DNA from: Hyphomonas sp.
Lineage (GTDB): Bacteria; Pseudomonadota; Alphaproteobacteria; Caulobacterales; Hyphomonadaceae
NCBI GenBank assembly: GCA_020638455.1
Contig: JACKIK010000001.1
Location: forward strand, 806,001 to 870,000
Reading direction: 5' to 3'
Length of the DNA: 64,000 bases
A program made the translations under genes and the position numbers. This document shows positions 57,929 through 64,000 of the stretch, in pieces. A model generated the notes under the pieces. It saw only the letters and a program-made list of their open reading frames with translations, made no database searches and had not been told where the DNA came from. Position 1 is the stretch's first letter. Each line of letters opens with the position of its first letter.

Positions 57929-58216
57929 TCAATTATTCAGATCGAAATAGAGATCGCGCCAGTCGGGATTGTTTTCTTCGATCAGCCGGATTTTCCAGGC
58001 TCGCTTCCACTTCTTGATCTGGTATTCGCGTGTCCTAGCGCTGTCCCTGGTATCATGAAGCTCGTACCAGACCAGCCTCGTCACGCCATGCTTCCTGGTG
58101 AAGGCGGCGCCCCGGCCCTCCTTGTGATTCCAGACGCGCAACGCGATATCGTCCGTGTGGCCGGCATACAGCGTCCCGTTCTTCTGGCTGGCAAGGATAT
58201 AGACGTAGAAGGCCAT
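57929..58216 (-). CDS. GIY-YIG nuclease family protein (UPF0213/YhbQ-like)
   Basis: A 95-residue single-domain GIY-YIG endonuclease: YVYILAS (residues 4-10) and TLYAGHTDD (15-23) form the GIY-YIG pair, Arg27 in ALRVWNH is the usual catalytic Arg, and the likely catalytic Glu lies in TREYQIKKWKRAWK. The start at 58216 was chosen because the frame upstream merely translates repeat element D. No partner gene is near. It sits between elements C and D, which suggests a link between nuclease and repeat (inference). Confidence 0.9.
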   Translation of the reverse strand: MAFYVYILASQKNGTLYAGHTDDIALRVWNHKEGRGAAFTRKHGVTRLVWYELHDTRDSARTREYQIKKWKRAWKIRLIEENNPDWRDLYFDLNN

Positions 58217-58260
58217 GTTGTTTCCGTAGCTGAGGAACCATTCCCCAAGAACCTCATTCT

Positions 58261-58360
58261 CCGCCGATGCCTGCGAAGGCAGGCATCCATGGCGAGATGG
58301 CGCCACACGCTCACGGGGAAATGCCGAGCCATGGACCCCTGCCTTCGCAGGGGTCTGCGG
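58261..58360. repeat. Composite palindromic (REPIN-like) element D
   Basis: Hairpin 1 is GATGCCTGC/GCAGGCATC with loop GAAG (58266-58287); hairpin 2 is GACCCCTGC/GCAGGGGTC with loop CTTC (58334-58355). They are joined by CATGGC and GCCATG around a 34-nt spacer and followed by TGCGG. Its hairpins are in the opposite order to element C, so the two bracket the GIY-YIG gene in inverted arrangement. Confidence 0.9.
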
Positions 58361-58443
58361 AAAACGAGGGAAGCTTATGCGCCACTTTCGCGATCCGGCG
58401 AATCCGCGGCTAGATTGCGCCGCCAGTCCCGGAGGAACCTCCC

Positions 58444-58791
58444 ATGCGCATTCCTGTCGCCGCTGCCCTTCTCGCCCTCGCCGCGTGTACGCCCTCCGGT
58501 GACGGCGCCGCGCCGGCAAAGGCCGACAGCCATCTCGACTGTGCCGCCCTGATCAGCGCGGCGGATCACATGATGGCGGACGGCAGGCTGGCGCCGGATA
58601 AGGACATGCAGTCGAAAGTCCTCGTCTCGGCGATGACCCATCTCAACGCCTATGCCATCCCGCAGGGCATCGCCGAGAAGGACGCCTTCGCGGCCGTCGA
58701 TGCGCGCCGGGATGAGCTGATGGCCTCGACCGCGCCGGAGGAAATCCTCAGCCGCGCGAAAGCCTGTGTCGCGAAGACGCCGCGCACCTAG
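58444..58791 (+). CDS. Small lipoprotein of unknown function
   Basis: A 115-residue protein with lipoprotein signal MRIPVAAALLALAACTPSG (lipobox Cys at residue 15). The mature part is helical, with two cysteines (LDCAAL; RAKACVAK) that could pair. I do not recognise a family. GGAGG precedes the ATG. Its stop overlaps the convergent phosphoesterase gene's stop (shared CTAG at 58788-58791). Confidence 0.75.
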   Translation: MRIPVAAALLALAACTPSGDGAAPAKADSHLDCAALISAADHMMADGRLAPDKDMQSKVLVSAMTHLNAYAIPQGIAEKDAFAAVDARRDELMASTAPEEILSRAKACVAKTPRT

Positions 58792-59609
58792 GCGACGGCC
58801 CGGACGCGCGCTTCTTTCGCGACGGGCTCTTCCGCCACCGTCTCATGCGGCTGGAAGTGAAGCAGTTCCCAGCGCCCGTCATGGTGCTCGACCAGCGCCG
58901 TGCAGCTTTCGACCCAGTCGCCGTCATTCATGTAGGTGATGCCGTCGATATCGCGCATCTCGGCGACATGGATGTGGCCGCAGATCGCGCCGTCGAAGCC
59001 CTTGCGGCGGCAATAGTCCGCCACATGGCCCTCGAAATTGTGGATATGGTTCAACGCCCGCTTGGTGCGCTTCTTCAGCGCGGCCGAGAGCGACCAGTAA
59101 GGCAGGCCCATGCGCCGGCGCACGGCGTTCAGCCTGGTGTTCGCCCAGAGCAGGAAATTATAGGCATGGTCGCCGAGGTGCATGATCCACTTGCGGTCGG
59201 CCCGCATCATGCCGTCGAACATGTCGCCATGCACGACGAGGTAGCGCTTTCCGTCCTCGCCCTCATGCAGGGCGCGGTTCTTCACGCTGATGTCGCCGAA
59301 GGCGAGGCGGAACTGCAGGAAGGCGCGCAGGAATTCGTCATGATTGCCGATGATGTAGGTGACATCGGTGCCGCGCTTGGCGGCCGTCAGGATACGGCGG
59401 ATGACATTGGTGTGCGACTGCGGCCAGAACCATTTCTTGCGCAGGCGCCAGCCGTCGATCACGTCGCCGACGAGATACAGCTGCTCGCAGGTGTGCGTCT
59501 TCAGGAACTGGCACAGCGCCTCCGCCTGGCAGCCGGCGCTGCCGAGGTGGATGTCGGAAATGAAGATCGCCCGGTAGTCCGGGCGCGCAGGCGGGCGCGT
59601 AGACGTCAT
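58788..59609 (-). CDS. LpxH-like metallophosphoesterase (UDP-2,3-diacylglucosamine diphosphatase family)
   Basis: A 273-residue calcineurin-fold phosphoesterase. The five metal-binding blocks are visible: FISDIHLGSAGC, YLVGDVIDGWRL, YIIGNHDEFLR, VVHGDMFDGMM and ICGHIHVAEM. It resembles the UDP-2,3-diacylglucosamine hydrolase family that makes lipid X for lipid A, though alphaproteobacteria often use LpxI, so another substrate is possible. No lpx genes lie in the window. Confidence 0.9.
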   Translation of the reverse strand: MTSTRPPARPDYRAIFISDIHLGSAGCQAEALCQFLKTHTCEQLYLVGDVIDGWRLRKKWFWPQSHTNVIRRILTAAKRGTDVTYIIGNHDEFLRAFLQFRLAFGDISVKNRALHEGEDGKRYLVVHGDMFDGMMRADRKWIMHLGDHAYNFLLWANTRLNAVRRRMGLPYWSLSAALKKRTKRALNHIHNFEGHVADYCRRKGFDGAICGHIHVAEMRDIDGITYMNDGDWVESCTALVEHHDGRWELLHFQPHETVAEEPVAKEARVRAVA

Positions 59610-59692
59610 CCGCAGGCGGATAACCTGATTTTATACAGCTTTTATGACGTTCCCTGATTTATTTTGTAACATTTTCAGAGGTGGATGGTTAA

Positions 59693-60256
59693 TCAGCCCT
59701 CCAGCTCCACATCCCAGTAGAGATAGTCCATCCACGTCTCGTGCAGATGGTTAGGCGGGAAGCGGCGGCCGATGTCCTGCAGCTGGTAATTGTTCGGCCG
59801 GAAGGGCCGGTGGCGCAGGTGCATGTCGGTCTGGTGCAGCAGCTTGCCGCCCTTGCGGAGATTGCAGGGGCTGCAGGCGGCGACAATGTTTTCCCAGCTG
59901 GTACGGCCGCCCTTGGAGCGCGGCACGACATGGTCGAAGGTCAGGTGCTCGCCGGAGCCGCAATAGGCGCACTCGAAGCCGTCGCGCAGGAACACGTTGA
60001 AGCGGGTAAAGGCCGGCGGCCGGTCCTGGCGCACGAAATCGCGCAGCGCGATGACGCTCGGCAGGCGGAACTCCGTGCTGGGCGAGCGCACGACATAGTC
60101 GTATTCGGCGATGATATCGACGCGGTCGAGGAAGACGGCTTTCACCACTTCCTGCCAGGGCCACAGCGAAAGGGGATAATAGGAAAGCGGCCTGTAATCG
60201 GCATTCAGAACCAGTGCCGGCCGGCCGCTGGGCGGGACCGTGAGAACCTCAGCCAT
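59693..60256 (-). CDS. HNH endonuclease
   Basis: A 187-residue protein with a C-terminal HNH nuclease domain: CAYCGSGEHLTFDHVVPRS (zinc Cys pair and catalytic DH) and NIVAACSPCNLRKGG. The N-terminal ALVLNADYRPLSYYPLSLW is typical of a chromosomally conserved HNH family in alphaproteobacteria. The start at 60256 is preceded by GGGGGG. It is not linked to restriction or phage genes. Confidence 0.93.
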   Translation of the reverse strand: MAEVLTVPPSGRPALVLNADYRPLSYYPLSLWPWQEVVKAVFLDRVDIIAEYDYVVRSPSTEFRLPSVIALRDFVRQDRPPAFTRFNVFLRDGFECAYCGSGEHLTFDHVVPRSKGGRTSWENIVAACSPCNLRKGGKLLHQTDMHLRHRPFRPNNYQLQDIGRRFPPNHLHETWMDYLYWDVELEG

Positions 60257-60392
60257 GATGACCCCCCATCTGGCAAAGACTTGAAACCTGGTAACGACTG
60301 AAGACGGCGCTCCTTCTGCCTTCGCCCGGACATCTAGGCGATTCCTGTCACAAGGATATGACACCCGATTCGGTTTGCAAACCTCGTAAAGT

Positions 60393-61034
60393 TCAGGCCG
60401 GCGGCAGGCCGGACTTCGCGCGCTCGGCGTTCAGCCAGCCCCAGAGCAGGTGCGCCGCCACGCCCCGATAGGGCCGCCAGCCCTCCGCATGGGCGGAAAA
60501 CTCCTTGTTTGTCATGCGCGTATCATAGGCACCAAGGCGCCTGTGCGCCTCCATCAGGCCGACATCGCCATGCGGGAAGGCATCCATGTTGCGGGCCGCA
60601 TAGAGCAGGAACAAATCCGCCGTCCACGGGCCGATTCCCTTCACTGCGAGCATCTCGGCCCGCGCCGAATCAAGGTCCGCAGTCGCCACCCGCTCGAGGT
60701 TCAGCCCACCGGTCACCACCGCTTCGGCGATGGAATTGAGGTGGGCGAGCTTCGGGCGCGACAGGCCGCAGGCCCGCAGTTCTTCCTGGTCGCAGGACAG
60801 GACGCGCTCCGGCGTCACATCGCCGAGGAAGGCTTCGACCCTGTCCCAGATCGTGGTTGCCGCCTTGGTGGTGATCTGCTGGTAGGCGATCATCTTCGCC
60901 AGGACGCCGTAGGAGGCATCGCCCTCCCGCCAGACCGGCACGCCGATCGCCGCATAGGCCCCGGCCAGCGCGGCGTCCCGGCCGGCAAGGTCCTCGCAGG
61001 CGGCCTTCAGCCTGCGCGGCGTCGGCTGGCTCAC
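60393..61034 (-). CDS. DNA-3-methyladenine glycosylase II (AlkA-like)
   Basis: A 213-residue HhH-GPD glycosylase. The helix-hairpin-helix is AEMLAVKGIGPWTADLFLLY, followed by the catalytic Asp in PHGDVGLMEAHR. LAKMIAYQQITTKAATTIW is the earlier core helix. It removes alkylated bases. It is shorter than E. coli AlkA, lacking the N-terminal domain. It overlaps the DUF2125 gene by 4 bp. Confidence 0.93.
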   Translation of the reverse strand: MSQPTPRRLKAACEDLAGRDAALAGAYAAIGVPVWREGDASYGVLAKMIAYQQITTKAATTIWDRVEAFLGDVTPERVLSCDQEELRACGLSRPKLAHLNSIAEAVVTGGLNLERVATADLDSARAEMLAVKGIGPWTADLFLLYAARNMDAFPHGDVGLMEAHRRLGAYDTRMTNKEFSAHAEGWRPYRGVAAHLLWGWLNAERAKSGLPPA

Positions 61035-62047
61035 GAACCGCTGCCGGGCAGCGCGCCGAGCGGCACCGGACCGGCAAAGATGCGGCTGTCGATCACGACC
61101 AGTGTCAGGAAGCCGTCATTGCGCGAGGCCGGCTCCAGCGTGCCGAGCACGGTCTGCTCCATCGTGCTCCAGTGGCCGGAGGCCATCATCGCCTCTTTCA
61201 GGGTGTCCGGATGGTCGAGCCTGAGGCCGATCGAGCCATTGGCGCGGCCGTTCTCAATCGTCAGGTCCGCCTTGCCGCCAAGATCCATCGGCCCCCAGTC
61301 GACCAGCATCTGCGCCACTTCCACGCCGCCGCCAACCTCCAGCAGCGCCCGCCACAGGCCGCCGGTTTCGTGATCGGAATGGGCATAGGCCGGGAAGAAG
61401 TTGCGGACCTCGCCGATCAGGCGCGAGGGGCCGAGTTCCGTGCCAAGGTACGGCGCGGTGGCCGGGGCTTCGTCCATCGACAGCTTGTCCCACTGCAGCG
61501 CCACCATCAGGTCATCCGGCGATTCCGGGCGCGGCGCGAGATTGAGGACGAAGCCGGACAGGTCATAGGCATGGCCGTTGATGACGGCGCTCGCATCACC
61601 GGACTGCAGGCCGATGCGCCGCGGACCGGCATCGGTCCAGGACAGGCTGGCGGCCGCCTTGCCGTCGAGCTCGACGCTGTTGCGCAGGCCGAGCGCCGTG
61701 GTCACCACATGGTGGCCGGGCGCGCGGGCAATGATGTGCCTGAAATCCCAGGGCTGCATCACCAGCTGCAGTTCGTCGCCCTGCCACTGGACACCGTCGG
61801 CGCCGCGAATATCCGGCTTGCCGAAGACGAGGTCATAGCGGAACGGAAAGCCAGACAGGGTGCGCGACGCGTAACTGACCTCCGCCCCCGCCGCGGTCTG
61901 CTCGGCAATCCAGCGATCGACGGCCGCGTCCACCCTGTCGCGCGCATAGAACCACCAGCCCGTCCACGCGCCGGCCGCCAGCAGCAGCAGGAGAAAGGGA
62001 AAATACAGCCAGAAGCGGGACGGCTTCTTCGCATGGGCTCGGGACAT
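61031..62047 (-). CDS. DUF2125 domain protein, membrane-anchored
   Basis: A 338-residue protein with a basic N-terminus and one membrane anchor (residues 12-34, FWLYFPFLLLLLAAGAWTGW). The mature part contains GFPFRYDLVFGKPDIRGADG, typical of DUF2125, a family of alphaproteobacterial envelope proteins of unknown function. The start at 62047 is chosen for the anchor. It lies between plsC and the alkA-like gene. Confidence 0.9.
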   Translation of the reverse strand: MSRAHAKKPSRFWLYFPFLLLLLAAGAWTGWWFYARDRVDAAVDRWIAEQTAAGAEVSYASRTLSGFPFRYDLVFGKPDIRGADGVQWQGDELQLVMQPWDFRHIIARAPGHHVVTTALGLRNSVELDGKAAASLSWTDAGPRRIGLQSGDASAVINGHAYDLSGFVLNLAPRPESPDDLMVALQWDKLSMDEAPATAPYLGTELGPSRLIGEVRNFFPAYAHSDHETGGLWRALLEVGGGVEVAQMLVDWGPMDLGGKADLTIENGRANGSIGLRLDHPDTLKEAMMASGHWSTMEQTVLGTLEPASRNDGFLTLVVIDSRIFAGPVPLGALPGSGS

Positions 62048-62072
62048 GGGGGCTCCTGATTTCAGGCGGCGG

Positions 62073-62837
62073 TCAGCCGCCGGGCAGGGTTCGACCCTGC
62101 ACGGCAAGGCCCTCCTTCACAAGGGCTTCTGTCGCGGGCTCCAGCGCGTCCTGCAGCCGGGCCATCAGGTCCTTGCGCGGAAGGCCGGCCGGCAGCGGCG
62201 GCAGGATCTCGTAGACGACCCGGCCGGGCCGGCGCATCAGGCCGTGCGCCGGCCAGCACAGGCCTGCATTGGTCGCCACCGGCACGACCGGCGCCTCGAT
62301 CGCCTTCGCCAGCGCCGCAATGCCTGCCGCGTGATAGTCCGGCGGCGCGCCCGGCGCCTTGCGCGTCCCTTCCGGGAAGATCACGATCTGGCGGTACTGG
62401 TCGGTGCGTTTCTTCGCTTCGGCGACCATGGATTTCAGCGTCTTTGTCGTGCCGGCCCGGTCGATCGGGATCATCGCCGCCTTCAGTGCGTACCAGCCGA
62501 GCACCGGGTACCAGAGCAGCTCCCGCTTCATGATGATGGCCGGGTCCTTCATCAGCAGGAAGGGGATAAACACGTCGTACATGCACTGGTGCTTGCCGGC
62601 ATAGAGCACGGGCCCGGCGGGCATGTGCTCGAGCCCGCGGATTTCCGTCTTCACCCCGCAGATCAGCCGGAGGCCAAGCCGCACCATCCGGGCGAACAGG
62701 CGGATGCCGATCAGCACCGCCCAGCGTGGCAGCAGCAGGGCCGGCAGGAACAGGATGCCGAGAAGGGCCATCCAGCCATACATCCAGAGCACGAACAGGA
62801 GAGAGGTCAGGGCGCGCATTCCGCGTGGCTTAGCCAA
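62073..62837 (-). CDS. plsC: 1-acyl-sn-glycerol-3-phosphate acyltransferase
   Basis: A 254-residue membrane-bound acyltransferase with N-terminal hydrophobic segments (about 8-50). The catalytic HX4D is GKHQCMYDVF (His83, Asp88), and IVIFPEGTRKAPG is the glycerol-phosphate-binding motif. It makes phosphatidic acid. It is adjacent (0 bp) to the ydcF-like gene and, with ftsX upstream, matches the usual ftsEX-ydcF-plsC order. Confidence 0.95.
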   Translation of the reverse strand: MAKPRGMRALTSLLFVLWMYGWMALLGILFLPALLLPRWAVLIGIRLFARMVRLGLRLICGVKTEIRGLEHMPAGPVLYAGKHQCMYDVFIPFLLMKDPAIIMKRELLWYPVLGWYALKAAMIPIDRAGTTKTLKSMVAEAKKRTDQYRQIVIFPEGTRKAPGAPPDYHAAGIAALAKAIEAPVVPVATNAGLCWPAHGLMRRPGRVVYEILPPLPAGLPRKDLMARLQDALEPATEALVKEGLAVQGRTLPGG

Positions 62838-63419
62838 TCATTCCAGCGTCGTCACCCGCCACTTTGCCCATTCGAGGAACACGCCCTTGAGGGATTTCGG
62901 ATCGGACCAGATCCGGGACGGGTCGATCACCGTGCGCACGGGCCAGGGTTTCAGTGCGATGTCCGGCATCGCCGCCTGCAGCACCAGCAGGCTGCGCGCC
63001 ATGTGGTAGTCGGAGGTGACGAGGATCAGCTCGTCATAGCCGTTCTCATAGGCCCAGGCGGCGGTCTCTTCCGCATTGCCGAGCGTCGAGCCTGCCTTGC
63101 GGCCGGTGTCGACGCAGCAGGCCCAGACCGACGGATCGCCGCCGGCAAGGGCAATCAGGTCTTCCATGGTGACATCCGGATGCACGCCCGAAATCAGGAG
63201 CCGCTCGCCCCTGCCCTCGGCGACCAGCTGCACGCCCGCCGCGATCCGCAGGCCTGACCCGCCCGTCAGCGCCACCACCGCATCGGCCCTGAGGTCCGGG
63301 TCCGGCTTCATGATGGCGGCACGGTGCACGAACAGCAGGAAATCCGCCGCAAGGGCGCCGAAAAGGATCAGGGCCAGCAGGCTGGCAAACCGGAAAGGCT
63401 GCCTGCGCCGCCGGCTCAC
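62838..63419 (-). CDS. YdcF/SanA (DUF218) family envelope protein
   Basis: A 193-residue protein with an N-terminal membrane segment (residues 11-33), then the DUF218 domain: ADAVVALTGGSGLRIAAGVQL, GRGERLLISGVH and LILVTSDYHMARSLLVLQ. Members such as ElyC and SanA affect peptidoglycan and envelope integrity. It overlaps ftsX by 4 bp. Confidence 0.92.
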   Translation of the reverse strand: MSRRRRQPFRFASLLALILFGALAADFLLFVHRAAIMKPDPDLRADAVVALTGGSGLRIAAGVQLVAEGRGERLLISGVHPDVTMEDLIALAGGDPSVWACCVDTGRKAGSTLGNAEETAAWAYENGYDELILVTSDYHMARSLLVLQAAMPDIALKPWPVRTVIDPSRIWSDPKSLKGVFLEWAKWRVTTLE

Positions 63420-64000
63420 ATCACGCTCTTGAGCGACCGGATCACGGTAATCCGGGCCGCCAGCCGCGCGGCGAACCCGGCAATCACCGGCGTCATCACC
63501 AGGACGAGAAGGTCGGCGAAGTCGAGGCTGAGCTCCGGCAGCAGGCCCGTGCGGGCGCCATGCGCCTTGACCGCGAAGATCGTCGCCGCGGCAGCGCCGA
63601 GCGCCAGCAAGGCGCCGACCGCCCCGGCACGCAGGCCGAGGACCCAGAATCGCCGCTCGAACAGGCTGGCGATGAACCGGTCGCGCGCGCCCGCCAGGTG
63701 CAGCACGTCGACAATGTCCTTGCGCGCCAGCAGCGCGGCATGGGTGGCAAATGCGATCACGGCCACGGCCGTCGAGCCGAGCAGCGCCACCGCGGTCAGC
63801 GCCACGATCCGGGCGATCGCCAGCATCCGGCGGACATCGCCCGCCCAGTCGGCATGTTCGTCGACCGCGCTTTCATAGCCGGCTTCCGTCAGCTTGCGCT
63901 GCAGGGTCGGCCCCATGTCGCGGATCGATGGATCTGCGGTGACGGCGATCAGCTGTGGCAGGGGCAGGCTGTCGGGCAGGCCGCGGTTGCCGAAATTCGG
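63416..64000 (-). CDS. ftsX: Cell division protein FtsX, 5' part outside the window
   Basis: The last 194 codons of an FtsX-family permease; the gene continues past the right edge. LPQLIAVTADPSIRDMGPTL fits the periplasmic region. The three following membrane helices are MLAIARIVALTAVALLGSTA, WVLGLRAGAVGALLALGAAA and DLLVLVMTPVIAGFAARLAA. With FtsE it forms the ABC-like complex that activates septal peptidoglycan hydrolases. The open frame continues in phase through the edge. Confidence 0.9.
   Translation of the reverse strand, partial: PNFGNRGLPDSLPLPQLIAVTADPSIRDMGPTLQRKLTEAGYESAVDEHADWAGDVRRMLAIARIVALTAVALLGSTAVAVIAFATHAALLARKDIVDVLHLAGARDRFIASLFERRFWVLGLRAGAVGALLALGAAAATIFAVKAHGARTGLLPELSLDFADLLVLVMTPVIAGFAARLAARITVIRSLKSVM

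Noticed and set aside
57812..58360. CRISPR-like array of repeated GC-rich units
   Set aside because: Only two palindromic elements with a gene between them; no regular repeat-spacer series and no cas genes.

Overview
This 64 kb window of about 63-65% GC DNA is a dense stretch of alphaproteobacterial chromosome, most likely from the Hyphomonas/Maricaulis/Caulobacter side of the class (family Hyphomonadaceae is my inference). The reasons are the hemC-hemD-Mic60-hemY run, the DUF1674 (SDHAF4-like) gene beside htpX, CarD next to fdxA, an S4 protein and a SUV3-like helicase, the tolQRAB-pal-cpoB-tilS-ftsH order, and DUF2125. No plasmid, phage, transposase or CRISPR genes were seen. No gene-free stretch exceeds 300 bases; the longest are 52851-53108, 53634-53885 and 58217-58443.

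Layout. 1-5.2 kb: a caspase-fold protein cut by the window edge, tRNA-Thr(CGT), then a minus-strand haem operon (hemC, hemD, Mic60-like, HemY TPR protein). 5.3-9.4 kb: a DUF885 lipoprotein, an acyl-CoA dehydrogenase, a small Gly/His-rich secreted protein and the SDHAF4-like gene. 9.4-18.7 kb (plus strand): htpX, rsmB, a glycine-zipper lipoprotein, rpe, a heparinase-like protein, a WbpM-type membrane nucleotide-sugar dehydratase, purH and a YCII protein. 18.7-19.4 kb carries two repeat elements around a small unknown gene. 19.4-30.7 kb (mostly minus): phzF-like, M23 peptidase, thiD, transaldolase, ugd, a phosphoglucomutase/phosphomannomutase, a class I amidotransferase, an ABC exporter and a second DUF885 protein, with a GST on the plus strand. 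30.8-34.2 kb: sdhCDAB. 34.2-46.7 kb (minus): an acetyltransferase, an unknown lipoprotein, ftsH, tilS, cpoB, two tandem pal genes, tolB, tolA, tolR, tolQ, ybgC and a hydrolase. 46.7-52.6 kb: a ThiF/MoeB-type E1, nadD, proA, a DUF2785 lipoprotein, an acyl-CoA ligase and a small membrane protein. 52.6-57.7 kb (minus): Sel1-like, carD, fdxA, terB-like, S4 and SUV3-like helicase genes. 57.8-58.4 kb: a solitary GIY-YIG nuclease gene bracketed by two composite palindromic repeats. 58.4-64 kb: a lipoprotein, an LpxH-like phosphoesterase, an HNH nuclease, alkA-like, DUF2125, plsC, ydcF-like and the 3' part of ftsX.

How the genes work together. Most of the window is housekeeping: haem synthesis and respiratory complex II with its probable assembly factor, Tol-Pal envelope constriction, nucleotide-sugar and polysaccharide supply (pgm/pmm, ugd, WbpM-like), purine, proline, NAD and thiamine synthesis, and membrane protein quality control (FtsH, HtpX).

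The most unusual feature is the GIY-YIG cassette. A one-gene nuclease sits between two REPIN-like double hairpins, and a related element lies at 18.75 kb. This looks like a nuclease-linked dispersed repeat system analogous to REP/RAYT. A second curiosity is a 21-bp-period coding repeat with a shared 14-mer in the linkers of two unrelated genes, rsmB and the SUV3-like helicase.
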